A stretch of 64,000 bases of DNA from JAGOCV01 sp049445855 (GTDB lineage Bacteria; Pseudomonadota; Gammaproteobacteria; Burkholderiales; Burkholderiaceae_C). Shown in pieces: positions 34,818-43,963 of this stretch (its first letter is position 1; every line of letters starts with the position of its first letter). The stretch spans positions 1 to 64,000 of the forward strand of contig NZ_JBMSDV010000007.1 of the NCBI RefSeq assembly GCF_049445855.1. Direction: 5' to 3'. The notes beneath the pieces were generated by a model. The model searched no databases. It saw nothing but the letters and a program-made list of their open reading frames with translations, and was not told the DNA's origin. A program made the position numbers and the translations under genes.

Positions 34818-35618
34818 TCAGTGCACGGGCCGGCCCAGCCGCTGGCTTGCCCGGGATATGGCGTAGTTCACCAGGCAGTACAGCAGCGCCACGACGAGGT
34901 ACACCGGCACCAGCGCGTTGTAGTTGGCGATGAGCACCCTGGCGTTCTGCATCAGTTCGCCGTAGGTGACGACGTAACCGAAGGTCGTGTCCTTCACGAC
35001 GATGACCAGTTGCGCGACCAGTGCCGGGACGATGTAGCGCAGCGCCTGCGGAAAGACGATGCCGAAGAAGACCTGGACTTCGGTCATCCCCAGGCTGCGG
35101 GCCGCATGGGTCTGGCCGCGGGGCACGGCGAGCACGCCGGCGCGGTAGACCTCGGCCACCACGGCGGCGGTGCTCAGGCCGACGGGCAAGGTCAGCATCC
35201 AGTAGGTGCTCAGCTTGATGCCGACCGACGGCAGAACCAGGAAGCACACGTAGATGAGCAGCAGCGTCGGCACGCCGCGCAGGAACTCGATGACTGCGAC
35301 GCTCGGCCACCGCACGAACCGCAGCGGCGACAGCCGGCCGGCCATCAGCACCAGCCCGAGCGTCAATGCGATGACAGCCGCCGTCGCTGCTGACGCCAGC
35401 GTGCCGAGCAGGCCCCTGGCCAGGAAGGCCCAGGTCGTCGGCAAGGCGAAATGTTTCCAGAGCCGTGCTTCCAGCTGGCCTGCAACATGGAAACCGTACA
35501 CGATGCCCGCAGCCAGCAAGAGCAGCACGGCGGCGACGGCCACGCTCATCGCGCGGGCGAGAGTGTGGGCCCGCGGGTCCGGTGCGCCGAACAGGATGTC
35601 TTCCAGCGTGCGACTCAT
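34818..35618 (-). CDS. Amino acid ABC transporter permease (second)
   Basis: The 266-residue membrane protein is a HisM/GlnP-type permease. It has an N-terminal cytoplasmic part, a first helix near residue 27 (VAVAAVLLLLAAGIVYGF) and the EAA loop HAARSLGMTEVQVFFGIVFPQALR. It overlaps the first permease as ATGA at 35615-35618. The two should pair as a heterodimer; a cognate ATPase is not in this cluster. Confidence 0.88.
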   Translation of the reverse strand: MSRTLEDILFGAPDPRAHTLARAMSVAVAAVLLLLAAGIVYGFHVAGQLEARLWKHFALPTTWAFLARGLLGTLASAATAAVIALTLGLVLMAGRLSPLRFVRWPSVAVIEFLRGVPTLLLIYVCFLVLPSVGIKLSTYWMLTLPVGLSTAAVVAEVYRAGVLAVPRGQTHAARSLGMTEVQVFFGIVFPQALRYIVPALVAQLVIVVKDTTFGYVVTYGELMQNARVLIANYNALVPVYLVVALLYCLVNYAISRASQRLGRPVH

Positions 35619-36277
35619 TTGAGGATCCGCACCTTCTTCTCCAGCGCGGCACCCGCCCACGCAATCAGCAGCCCCGAGGCCACGTACATCGCGGCAGCCA
35701 GCGCGAAGGCGGGCATGCCGGCGGCCGAGTCATTGGCGAGCTTGGCCACGAGTGCGGTGAGCTCCCGGCCCGGCAGCGGCACCTGCGATGCCAGCGAGGT
35801 CGAGAGCATCAGCGCGATCAGCAACGAGGTCATCGGTTGCACCACCGCGCGCAGCGCCTGCGGCAACACCACCGCAGTGACGACACGCACCGGCCGCATG
35901 CCGAGGCTGAGGGCAGCTTCCACCTGGCCGCCGCTGACGGTGTTGATGCCCGTGCGCAGGTAGTCCGCCGTGAACGCGGAACACACCAGGGTGAGGGTCA
36001 GGATGACGCTGGGCTCGTAGTCGATCAGGACGTTCAGGTCGGGCAGTGCGAACACGATGAAGATCAGCAGCGCAACGCTCGGGATGTTGCGGAAGATCTC
36101 GACGTACACGGTCAGCACGAAGCGCAGCGGCGGCAGCGGCAGGAGCCGGGCCACTGCGACGGCCGTGCCCAGAGCGAAGCCAGCCGCGAAGGAAATGGCA
36201 GTGAGCTTCCACGTGAGCAAAAGGGCCTGCCAGAAGGCAGGCCCGTATTCAGCCAGGAGCCGGAAGACACTGCCCAT
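35615..36277 (-). CDS. Amino acid ABC transporter permease (first)
   Basis: The 220-residue permease has three to five helices, the family segment VYVEIFRNIPSVALLIFIVFALP, and the EAA loop EAALSLGMRPVRVVTAVVLPQALR. It follows the signal-bearing binding protein after 24 bases and is coupled to the second permease. Confidence 0.88.
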   Translation of the reverse strand: MGSVFRLLAEYGPAFWQALLLTWKLTAISFAAGFALGTAVAVARLLPLPPLRFVLTVYVEIFRNIPSVALLIFIVFALPDLNVLIDYEPSVILTLTLVCSAFTADYLRTGINTVSGGQVEAALSLGMRPVRVVTAVVLPQALRAVVQPMTSLLIALMLSTSLASQVPLPGRELTALVAKLANDSAAGMPAFALAAAMYVASGLLIAWAGAALEKKVRILK

Positions 36278-36301
36278 CGGTCAGAGAGGGTCAGGGAGGG
36301 G

Positions 36302-37204
36302 TCAGGGGATCGGCGGCGGTGTCGGCACGTTGGTGCTGCCGGTGCGCTGTCCGATGGCCACCGTCCACAGCTTGGCCCACGTACCGTCGGCCTCGATCTT
36401 CTTGAGGAACGCGTTGACGAATGCCACGCCGTCCGAGCCCTTGGGCAGGCCGATGCCATACGGGTCCTGCGGGCCGAAGGGGGTGCCTGCCAGTTGCGCA
36501 TCGCCGGTGCCCTGGCTCAACACGTTGAGCAGCAGCGTGTAGTCGGTCACGTAGGCGTCCACGCGTCCCTGGCGCAGCGCGTCGAGCGCTTCCTGGTGGG
36601 TCTGGAACTCCTGCACGGTCGCCTTGGGGGCGAACTGCGCCAGGATCGCGGGCCCGGTGGAGCCGGCCTGCGTGGCGGTCCTCTTGCCGGCGAGATCGTT
36701 GTACGACTGGATCGTCTTGTTGGTCGACTTGACCAGCACCCCCGCCTGCGAGGTGTAGTACGGGCCTGCGAAGGAGATCTTCTCGGCGCGGGCAGGAGTG
36801 ATGGAGTAGGTGGCCAGCACGATGTCCACCTGGTTGTTGATCAGCACCTGCTCGCGTGTGGACGAGGTGACCTGCGTGAACTGGTACTTGGAAGCGTCAC
36901 CCAGGATGTAGCGGGTGAGCAGCTGTGCCAGGCCCGCGTCGAAGCCGCGGATCTTGCTGTCTTTCTCGTTGAGCAGCGAGAAGAGATTCGACGTCTGGGT
37001 GGCGCCCAGGCGCAGCGTGCCGGCCTGCTTGATCTTGCTGGCCCAGGTGCTCGACGCGAGGGTCGCCGCGTCGGCGACGGGGCCTTGGGCGACCAGCGCG
37101 TCGAACGCCGCTGCGTTGATGGGCGTGCCCTGTGCGAAAAGCGGCGCACCGGTCGCGACTGCCAGTGCGACCACAGTGGTTTTCAGAGCGGATTGGATCG
37201 ACAT
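36302..37204 (-). CDS. Amino-acid-type ABC substrate-binding protein
   Basis: The 300-residue periplasmic protein has a signal peptide to about residue 25 (ATGAPLFAQG) and a family 3 binding domain: GTLRLGATQTSNLFSLL, GFDAGLAQLLTRYILGD, VDIVLATYSITPARAEKISFAGPYY. Polar amino acids or similar small ligands are expected. It is the first gene of the cluster and supplies the ligand to the two permeases. Confidence 0.88.
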   Translation of the reverse strand: MSIQSALKTTVVALAVATGAPLFAQGTPINAAAFDALVAQGPVADAATLASSTWASKIKQAGTLRLGATQTSNLFSLLNEKDSKIRGFDAGLAQLLTRYILGDASKYQFTQVTSSTREQVLINNQVDIVLATYSITPARAEKISFAGPYYTSQAGVLVKSTNKTIQSYNDLAGKRTATQAGSTGPAILAQFAPKATVQEFQTHQEALDALRQGRVDAYVTDYTLLLNVLSQGTGDAQLAGTPFGPQDPYGIGLPKGSDGVAFVNAFLKKIEADGTWAKLWTVAIGQRTGSTNVPTPPPIP

Positions 37205-37273
37205 GGGTGACTCCTGGATGGTGTGGGGCGCAGATGAATGAATTTATAGCAGGTGCCGCGCTCATCGGCAGGG

Positions 37274-37918
37274 TCAAGGGCTTGCGTCGTCCCGCTGCTG
37301 CCAGCTCGGAAGCGTGAAGCCGGACCACAACGAAACCATCCGCAGGAGGGTGGTGACGATTGAACCCAGAAGCAGCACGGCCAGCTCCGAAGCGCCCCAC
37401 GCGTGCGCGGCCACCGCAGTCCAGCCGCCGATGAAAGCGCATACGGCGTAGGGCCGCCGGTCGCGGAACAGGCTGGGGATCTCGTTGCACACGATGTCGC
37501 GCAGCACACCACCGAATGTCGCGGTAACGACGCCCAGCAGCACGGCGACGAGCATCGGCATCTGCTGGGTCAGCGCGAGCTGGGTGCCCGTGGCGGTGAA
37601 CAGGCCGAGGCCGAGTGCGTCGGGCCACTGCATCGCGCGTTCCGTCGGGGCGATGTGGCGGCCGTGCATGAGCATCATCGCGCCGCTGCACAGCGCGAGC
37701 AGCACCCAGAGCCAGGTGGAATGCTCGACCCAGAAGAACGGCCGGCGGTCCAGCAGGATGTCGCGCAACGTGCCGCCGCCGAACGCGGTGAGGCCGGCCA
37801 CGACGAATGCGCCGACCACGTCGAGCTGCTTGCGCGCGGCGGCGATGAGACCGGACATCGCGAACGCGATCACGGCGGCGGCTTCCACGCCGATGCGGAC
37901 GATGTCGATGAAGTGCAT
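37274..37918 (-). CDS. TRIC-like/UPF0126 family membrane protein
   Basis: The 214-residue protein has two copies of a three-helix UPF0126 unit. The first contains AFAMSGLIAAARKQLDVVGAFVVAGLTAFGGGTLRDI, and the second GVVTATFGGVLRDIVCNEIPSLF. The family (YadS/YicG) is related to trimeric intracellular cation channels and may conduct K+ or transport glycine. A start at 37927 is also possible but the shorter form fits better. It is divergent from the MATE gene with 67 bases between. Confidence 0.86.
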   Translation of the reverse strand: MHFIDIVRIGVEAAAVIAFAMSGLIAAARKQLDVVGAFVVAGLTAFGGGTLRDILLDRRPFFWVEHSTWLWVLLALCSGAMMLMHGRHIAPTERAMQWPDALGLGLFTATGTQLALTQQMPMLVAVLLGVVTATFGGVLRDIVCNEIPSLFRDRRPYAVCAFIGGWTAVAAHAWGASELAVLLLGSIVTTLLRMVSLWSGFTLPSWQQRDDASP

Positions 37919-37985
37919 GGCCGGCATCGTACCTGCCGCAAACCCTGTTTGCAGCCAGGCCTGCGCAAGCTACCATCGCGGCCGC

Positions 37986-39341
37986 ATGTCCCCCGATGTC
38001 CATCAGCGGCCCCTCTGGCGCCGCTTCCTTGTCTTCCTCGGCCCGCTGGTGCTCACCAACGTGCTGCAGGCGCTGGGCGGCACGGCGACCACGATCTATC
38101 TCGGCAAGCTGCTGGGCACGCGGGCGCTCGCGGCGGCAGTGAGTTTCTTTCCGTTGTTCATGTGCTGCATCTCGTTCGTCATCGGGTTGGGCGCCGGCGC
38201 GTCGGTGCTGATCGGTCAGGCCTGGGGTGCGCGTGACGAAGAGAAGGTGCGCCGTGTGGCAGGCACGGTGCTGCTGGGTACGCTGGTGCTGTCGCTCATC
38301 GTGGGAGTGCCCGGCTTCATTTTCATCGGGCATGTGCTGCGTGCGCTGGGCACGCCACCTGACGTGCTGCCCGAGTCGGTGGCGTACGCACGCGTGCTGC
38401 TCGCCTCGATGCCGGTGCTGTTCCTTCATCTCATGTCGGCGTCGCTCCTGCGCGGGCTTGGCGATTCGGTGACGCCGCTCAAGGTGCTGCTGGTCGCGTC
38501 AGGCGTGTGGATGCTGCTCACGCCGGCGTTCATCCTCGGTTGGGGTGGTCTGCCGCGGCTGGGCACGACAAGCGCGGCGTGGGCCAGCCTGACGGGCAAC
38601 ACGGTGGCCGTCGCATGGATCGTCTGGCATCTGCATCGCCGCCAGCATTTGTTGAGCCTTGCCAGGCTGCGCCCGTATTTCGCATGGAACGCACCGCTGC
38701 TCAGGACGGTGGTGCGTCTGGGCGTGCCCACCGGGCTTTTCTTCCTGACGGGCTCGGCGGCGGACGCGTTGCTGCTTTCACTGGTGAACGCCCACGGCTC
38801 GCAGGCCACGGCGGCCTGGGGTTCCGTGGGGCAGGTGATGGTGTTCGTGCAGTTCCCGGCCATGTCCATCGCCATCGCGGCGTCCGTGTTTGCCGCGCAG
38901 GCCATCGGTGCGGGCAAGACCGATGAGGTGGCGCACGTCACGCGCGTGGGGCTGCAGATGAACCTGGTGCTCACCGGCGGCCTCGCGCTCATCGTCGCGC
39001 TGTGTGCGCCGCTGGCGGCGAGCTTGTTCACGCGCGACGCGGTCGTCATCGACCTGGCGGCATCGGTGCTGCGCATCACCGTGTGGGGCAGCCTGGCCTT
39101 CGGCATGGCCAGTGTGTTCACCGGGGTCATGCGTTCTGCGGGCACGGTTCGCGTGCCGACGATGCTTTCGCTCGGTTGCCTGGCGGGCGTGCTGTTCCCG
39201 CTCGCCTGGGTGCTGCAGCAGATGATCGGCGTGAAGGGTGTATGGATGGCGTACCCGATTACCTACGGCATCGGCCTGCTGTTGCAGGGCACGTACTTCT
39301 ACGGTGTCTGGAAGCGCAAGCCGATCCGCAAGCTGGTTTAA
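37986..39341 (+). CDS. MATE family efflux transporter
   Basis: The 451-residue protein has about twelve transmembrane segments in two homologous halves (FLVFLGPLVLTNVLQALGGT and RTVVRLGVPTGLFFLTGSAAD) characteristic of multidrug and toxic compound extrusion antiporters. Na+ or H+ would drive export of cationic drugs or metabolites. The ATG at 37986 gives the usual length; the upstream open frame in antisense to the UPF0126 gene is disregarded. It is followed after 12 bases by a serine hydrolase. Confidence 0.9.
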   Translation: MSPDVHQRPLWRRFLVFLGPLVLTNVLQALGGTATTIYLGKLLGTRALAAAVSFFPLFMCCISFVIGLGAGASVLIGQAWGARDEEKVRRVAGTVLLGTLVLSLIVGVPGFIFIGHVLRALGTPPDVLPESVAYARVLLASMPVLFLHLMSASLLRGLGDSVTPLKVLLVASGVWMLLTPAFILGWGGLPRLGTTSAAWASLTGNTVAVAWIVWHLHRRQHLLSLARLRPYFAWNAPLLRTVVRLGVPTGLFFLTGSAADALLLSLVNAHGSQATAAWGSVGQVMVFVQFPAMSIAIAASVFAAQAIGAGKTDEVAHVTRVGLQMNLVLTGGLALIVALCAPLAASLFTRDAVVIDLAASVLRITVWGSLAFGMASVFTGVMRSAGTVRVPTMLSLGCLAGVLFPLAWVLQQMIGVKGVWMAYPITYGIGLLLQGTYFYGVWKRKPIRKLV

Positions 39342-39353
39342 GCTCACGGCCCC

Positions 39354-40373
39354 ATGCTCGACAACATCCTGCGCGACCCGCTGGTCGCGTCGCACATTCC
39401 CGGCATCTCCATCGCGACGCTTCGTGCGGGTGAGATCGGTGAGGTCCTGTCTGTCGGGCGTCGCAGCACCGGAGATTCACTGCCGGTCGATGTGCACACC
39501 GTGTTCGAAGCCGCGTCGCTCACCAAGCCGGTGGTGGCGTTCGTCGCGTTGCAGCTGGCCGAAGAAGGGCATCTCGACCTGCACGCGCCCTTGCAAGGCC
39601 TGTGCGGGGAGTACGTGCAGGACGACACGCGATCGGCCGCCATCACCGCGCTGCACGTGCTCACGCACACGAGCGGCCTGCCCAATATCGTCACCGGGAA
39701 GACGCCGCTGAAAATCTACTTCACGCCCGGTGAGCGCTTCAACTACGGCAGCAGCGCATTCGCCTGGCTGCAGCGCGCCATCGAGCACGTCACCGGTCAG
39801 CCGCTGGAAGAAGTGGTGCGGGCCCGCGTGCTCGCGCCCTTGGGCATGGCGGACTCCAGCCTGCAGTGGCAGGCACGCTTCGATGCGAATCACGCCATCG
39901 GTCATGACATGCTGGGGCAGCCGATGCCCAAGCGGCGCCTGACGACGGCCGCAGCATCGTGGTCGCTGCAGACCACGGCCACGGACTACGCCCGCTTCGT
40001 GCAGGCCGTGCTGCGCGGCTGGGGTTTGTCTGCCGCCATGCATGCGCGCTGGCTCACACCTTGCGTCGTTGCGCGCGAGGGTGTGGACGACGTGCTCAAT
40101 GCGGACGCGAAGGCGTTCGACGGCATTGCCTGGGGTCTGGGATGGGGCCTCGATACGGGCGCGCAAAGCTTTTTCCACTGGGGCAACAGCCCGGGCTTTC
40201 GTGCGTACGTCGTCGGCAACATGAGGACGAAGGACGCCGTGGTCTGGTTCGCCAACAGCGCGCGTGGGCTGCGGCTGGCGCGGCGCATCCTGCCGGCCGT
40301 GTTTCCTGCTGCGCCGGTGGCATTCCGGTCGATGGACTGGCTGCAGATCGGCGCGACGCTCGACGAAGACTGA
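39354..40373 (+). CDS. Beta-lactamase-fold serine hydrolase (class C/esterase type)
   Basis: The 339-residue protein has the SxxK motif as Ser55-Leu-Thr-Lys58 and the YxS motif as Tyr131-Gly-Ser133 (FNYGSSAF). The late HWGNSPGF segment is in place of the KTG box. No signal peptide is evident, so it is more likely an intracellular esterase or peptidase of the beta-lactamase family than a true lactamase. It is probably co-transcribed with the MATE gene. Confidence 0.85.
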   Translation: MLDNILRDPLVASHIPGISIATLRAGEIGEVLSVGRRSTGDSLPVDVHTVFEAASLTKPVVAFVALQLAEEGHLDLHAPLQGLCGEYVQDDTRSAAITALHVLTHTSGLPNIVTGKTPLKIYFTPGERFNYGSSAFAWLQRAIEHVTGQPLEEVVRARVLAPLGMADSSLQWQARFDANHAIGHDMLGQPMPKRRLTTAAASWSLQTTATDYARFVQAVLRGWGLSAAMHARWLTPCVVAREGVDDVLNADAKAFDGIAWGLGWGLDTGAQSFFHWGNSPGFRAYVVGNMRTKDAVVWFANSARGLRLARRILPAVFPAAPVAFRSMDWLQIGATLDED

Positions 40374-40376
40374 GTG

Positions 40377-41294
40377 TCAGCGGCGCGCGCTCTCCTGCGC
40401 CAGCCAATTGCCGAACACATCGACGGCCTTGTCCGTGCCTGCACCGTTCTCCCCCGCGTCCGGCGTCACGAGGTAATACGCTCGTTCGCTCGGCTCCGGC
40501 TTGCCGCAGGCGATGACGAGGTCGCCACGCGCAAGTTCGTCCTGCACCAGCAGTACGGGCGCGAGTGCGATACCCAGACCGTGACGCGCAGCAGCGGTGG
40601 CCAGGGAAAACAGTTCGTAGCGCGGACCCGAGCGCGCGAGCGGCGCGTCCACGCCGTGTGCGTCGAACCATGTGGCCCAGGTGTCGGGCCGCGTGCTTTG
40701 CTGCAACAAGGGCAGGCGCGCGAGCGCCGCCGGGCTCACGGACTTGCCGCGCGGCAGCAGTGCCGGGCTGCAGACGGGCGCGACCTCCTCGTTCATCAGC
40801 CACTGCGCGCGCGTGCCGGCCCAGCTCGCCACCTGCGCCTTCGTGCCCGCATAGAGTGCGGCGTCGAAGTCGGTGTCGGCGAAAAGGAAAGGCCGCGTGC
40901 TCGTCTCGATATGGATCGTGATGTCGGGATGCTGCGCGTTGAACGCCGGCAGGCGTGGCAGGAGCCAGCGCGAGGCGAACGTTGGCACGGCGGCCAGCGT
41001 GATGGCGCCGCCGCTTTCGCCCTGTCTGGCCATCGCGTCGAGCGTGTCACGCTCCATGGCAGCCAGACGGCGCGCCATCTGCTTCGCATACGCCGCGCCG
41101 CTGGCCGTGAGCGCAACGCCGTGACGTGTGCGCCGGAACACCTGCACGCCCAGGAATTCCTCGAGCGCGGCGACGCGGCGCGATACGGCGCTTTGCGTCA
41201 GCGACAGCTCCTGCGCTGCGCGTGTGTAACTCTCGTGGCGCGCGGCGGCGTCGAAACAGAGCAGGGTGTCGAGCGGGGGAATCCGGCGTCTCAT
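40377..41294 (-). CDS. LysR family transcriptional regulator (GcdR-like position)
   Basis: The 305-residue regulator has the winged helix (SYTRAAQELSLTQSAVSRRVAALEE) and a GcvA-like effector domain (ITLAAVPTFASRWLLPRLPAF). It is divergent from the glutaryl-CoA dehydrogenase gene, with a LysR-type dyad in the 169-base intergenic region, and thus is the likely activator of glutarate catabolism. Confidence 0.9.
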   Translation of the reverse strand: MRRRIPPLDTLLCFDAAARHESYTRAAQELSLTQSAVSRRVAALEEFLGVQVFRRTRHGVALTASGAAYAKQMARRLAAMERDTLDAMARQGESGGAITLAAVPTFASRWLLPRLPAFNAQHPDITIHIETSTRPFLFADTDFDAALYAGTKAQVASWAGTRAQWLMNEEVAPVCSPALLPRGKSVSPAALARLPLLQQSTRPDTWATWFDAHGVDAPLARSGPRYELFSLATAAARHGLGIALAPVLLVQDELARGDLVIACGKPEPSERAYYLVTPDAGENGAGTDKAVDVFGNWLAQESARR

Positions 41295-41359
41295 GTATGC
41301 ACTCCATGCGCATCTGGCAGGGCGGATTGCCCGCGCAGAAGCTGGTCAGGCAGCATACA

Positions 41360-41382
41360 AGATATGTGAATGGCGCATATCT
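41360..41382. promoter_or_regulatory. LysR-type dyad upstream of gcdH
   Basis: AGATATG-N9-CATATCT is an inverted repeat with perfect seven-base arms and contains the T-N11-A core (T at 41365, A at 41377). It is about 80 bases before the dehydrogenase start and 65 bases from the LysR start. Confidence 0.5.
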
Positions 41383-41463
41383 GGGTTCCCAATCAGCGTT
41401 TGCGGCTGGCGGCACGCGCGCGTACGATCCCCGCAACCTTTTTCCTTCCGAAAGACCTCCACC

Positions 41464-42657
41464 ATGGCCAAAGCCTCTTTCCATTGGGACGACCCCTTTC
41501 TCCTCGACGCGCAACTCACCGAAGACGAGCGCATGATCCGCGACGCCGCTGCTGCCTATTGCCGCGACAAGCTGCAGCCGCGCGTGCTGATGGCTTTCCG
41601 TGAAGAAAAGACGGACGTGTCGGTGTTCCGCGAAATGGGCGAACTCGGCCTGTTGGGCCCCACCATTCCCGAGCAGTACGGCGGCCCCGGTCTGAACTAC
41701 GTGGCCTACGGCCTGATCGCGCGCGAGATCGAGCGTGTGGACTCCGGCTACCGCTCCATGGCCAGCGTGCAGTCGTCGCTCGTGATGGTGCCGATCCATG
41801 AATTCGGCACCGAAGCGCAGAAGCAGAAGTACCTGCCCAAGCTCGCCAGCGGCGAATGGGTTGGCTGCTTCGGCCTGACCGAGCCCGACCACGGCTCCGA
41901 CCCCGGCAGCATGGCGACGCGCGCAAAGAAAGTCGCGGGCGGCTACGAGCTCAAGGGCAGCAAGATGTGGATCACGAACAGCCCGATCGCCGACGTGTTC
42001 GTCGTCTGGGCCAAGGAAGTCAGCGAAGGCGGCCAGGTCGGCCCGATCCGCGGCTTCGTGCTCGAGAAGGGCATGAAGGGCCTCTCCGCGCCGGCGATCC
42101 ATGGCAAGGTGGGCCTGCGTGCGTCGATCACCGGCGAGATCGTGATGGACGGCGTGTTTGTGCCCGAAGAAAACGCGTTCCCCGAAGTGCAGGGCCTGAA
42201 GGGCCCGTTCACGTGCCTGAACAGCGCGCGCTACGGCATTGCCTGGGGCGCGCTGGGCGCGGCCGAGTTCTGCTGGCACACCGCGCGCCAGTACACGCTG
42301 GACCGCAAGCAGTTCGGCCGACCGCTCGCGGCCAACCAGCTCGTCCAGAAGAAGCTGGCCGACATGCAGACGGAAATCAGCCTGGGCCTGCAGGCCTGCC
42401 TGCGCGTGGGCCGCATGAAGGACGAGGGCACGGCGGCGGTGGAGATCACCTCCATCATCAAGCGCAACTCGTGTGGCAAGGCGCTGGACATCGCACGCCT
42501 GGCGCGCGACATGATGGGCGGCAACGGCATCAGCGACGAATTCGGTGTGGCGCGCCATCTGGTGAACCTCGAAGTGGTGAACACCTACGAAGGCACGCAC
42601 GACGTGCACGCGCTGATCCTGGGCCGTGCACAGACGGGCATCGCCGCATTCAATTGA
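41464..42657 (+). CDS. gcdH: Glutaryl-CoA dehydrogenase
   Basis: The 397-residue acyl-CoA dehydrogenase oxidatively decarboxylates glutaryl-CoA to crotonyl-CoA in lysine, hydroxylysine and tryptophan catabolism. The signature is LTEPDHGSDPGSM (FAD and substrate binding) and the catalytic base is Glu376 in NTYEGTHDVHALILG. The near-complete identity of the RSMASVQSSLVMVPI and KGSKMWITNSPIADVFVVWAK blocks to GcdH separates it from other acyl-CoA dehydrogenases. A CoA-transferase follows after a short gap. Confidence 0.93.
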   Translation: MAKASFHWDDPFLLDAQLTEDERMIRDAAAAYCRDKLQPRVLMAFREEKTDVSVFREMGELGLLGPTIPEQYGGPGLNYVAYGLIAREIERVDSGYRSMASVQSSLVMVPIHEFGTEAQKQKYLPKLASGEWVGCFGLTEPDHGSDPGSMATRAKKVAGGYELKGSKMWITNSPIADVFVVWAKEVSEGGQVGPIRGFVLEKGMKGLSAPAIHGKVGLRASITGEIVMDGVFVPEENAFPEVQGLKGPFTCLNSARYGIAWGALGAAEFCWHTARQYTLDRKQFGRPLAANQLVQKKLADMQTEISLGLQACLRVGRMKDEGTAAVEITSIIKRNSCGKALDIARLARDMMGGNGISDEFGVARHLVNLEVVNTYEGTHDVHALILGRAQTGIAAFN

Positions 42658-42660
42658 CCA

Positions 42661-42682
42661 CCCCCGAAGCGCCTTCGGCGCC
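42661..42682. repeat. Intergenic hairpin repeat, short copy
   Basis: The 22 bases starting CCCCCGAAGCGCCTTCGG are repeated exactly at 60252-60273. They can fold as CCGAAG-CGC-CTTCGG or as the overlapping GCGCC-TTC-GGCGC. It sits between gcdH and the CoA-transferase and runs into CTGGCTTTT, so it may act as a weak terminator or mRNA stabiliser. Confidence 0.6.
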
Positions 42683-42708
42683 CTGGCTTTTAACCTCCTC
42701 TCACAGTC

Positions 42709-43953
42709 ATGCCTGACTCAAAGTCCTCTCCTGCTCTCGGGCATATCAAGGTGCTCGATCTCTCCCGCGTGCTCGCGGGACCGTGGTGCACGCAGATCCT
42801 GGCGGATCTCGGCGCCGACGTGGTGAAGGTGGAGCGCCCGGGCGCGGGTGACGACACGCGGCACTGGGGGCCTCCGTTCCTCAAGGACGCGGACGGCAAC
42901 GACACGACGCAGGCGACCTACTTCACGGCCTGCAACCGCAACAAGCGCTCGATCACGCTGGACATGGCCACGCCCGAGGGGCAGGCGATCATCCGGCAGA
43001 TGGCGGCGCAGAGCGACGTGCTGGTGGAGAATTTCAAGGTCGGGGGCCTCGCGCACTACGGGCTCGACTACGCGAGCCTGAAGGTGGTGAACCCGCGCCT
43101 CATCTACTGCTCGGTCACCGGTTTCGGGCAGGATGGTCCGTATGCCGAGCGTGCGGGTTACGACCTGATGATCCAGGCCATGAGCGGCATGATGAGCATC
43201 ACCGGCCGCGCGGACGACCAGCCCGGCGGCGGCCCGCTGCGCGTGGGCGTGGCGCTGACCGACCTGTTCACCGGTGTGTATGCGTCGACCGCGATCCTTG
43301 CAGCGCTGGAAGTGCGCAACCGCACGGGCGAAGGCCAGCACATCGACATGTCGCTGCTCGACGTGGGCATGGCCATCCTCGCCAACCAGGGCTCGGCCTT
43401 CCTGAACACCGGCAAGCCGCCGAGCCGGCAGGGCAACTCGCACCCGAGCCTGGCGCCTTATCAGGACTTTCCGACGGCCGACGGCGCGATGCTGCTGGCC
43501 ATCGGCAACGACGGGCAGTTCGCGCGCTTTTGCGAAGCGGCGGGCCAGCATGCATGGGCAACCGATCCGCGCTATGCCACCAACACGCTGCGCGTGAAGC
43601 ACCGCACCGATCTCATTCCTGCGATGGAGGCCGTCACACGCACACGCACCACGGCCGAATGGGTGCAACTGCTGGAAGACAAGGCCGTGCCCTGCGGCCC
43701 GATCAACAACATCGCGCAGGCATTCGACGATGCGCAGGTGAAGGCGCGCGGCCTGTGCGTGAGCCTGCCGCGTGACGCGGGCGACGGTGTGAAGACCATC
43801 GACGGCGTGGCAAGCCCGCTGCGCCTGACCGCCACACCGCCGGTGCTGGACCGCGCGCCGCCCGCGCTGGGGCAGCACACCGACGAAGTGCTGGGCGAAC
43901 TCGGCTTCGACGCCGCGCGCATCGCGCAATTGCGTGCGCAGAAAGTGATCTGA
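42709..43953 (+). CDS. Class III (CaiB/BaiF) CoA-transferase, probable glutarate CoA-transferase
   Basis: The 414-residue protein has the family III fold with LDLSRVLAGPWCTQILADLGADVVKVE split over its first 40 residues, RNKRSITLDM, and the catalytic Asp152 in AGYDLMIQAMSG. Adjacency to gcdH suggests transfer of CoA from succinyl-CoA or a similar donor to glutarate. Alternatives are other dicarboxylates. It begins 51 bases after gcdH and is presumably in the same operon. Confidence 0.87.
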   Translation: MPDSKSSPALGHIKVLDLSRVLAGPWCTQILADLGADVVKVERPGAGDDTRHWGPPFLKDADGNDTTQATYFTACNRNKRSITLDMATPEGQAIIRQMAAQSDVLVENFKVGGLAHYGLDYASLKVVNPRLIYCSVTGFGQDGPYAERAGYDLMIQAMSGMMSITGRADDQPGGGPLRVGVALTDLFTGVYASTAILAALEVRNRTGEGQHIDMSLLDVGMAILANQGSAFLNTGKPPSRQGNSHPSLAPYQDFPTADGAMLLAIGNDGQFARFCEAAGQHAWATDPRYATNTLRVKHRTDLIPAMEAVTRTRTTAEWVQLLEDKAVPCGPINNIAQAFDDAQVKARGLCVSLPRDAGDGVKTIDGVASPLRLTATPPVLDRAPPALGQHTDEVLGELGFDAARIAQLRAQKVI

Positions 43954-43963
43954 AGGAAGCCGC

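Noticed and set aside
39354..40373. True class C beta-lactamase
   Set aside because: No signal peptide and no clear KTG box, so an intracellular esterase or peptidase is more likely.
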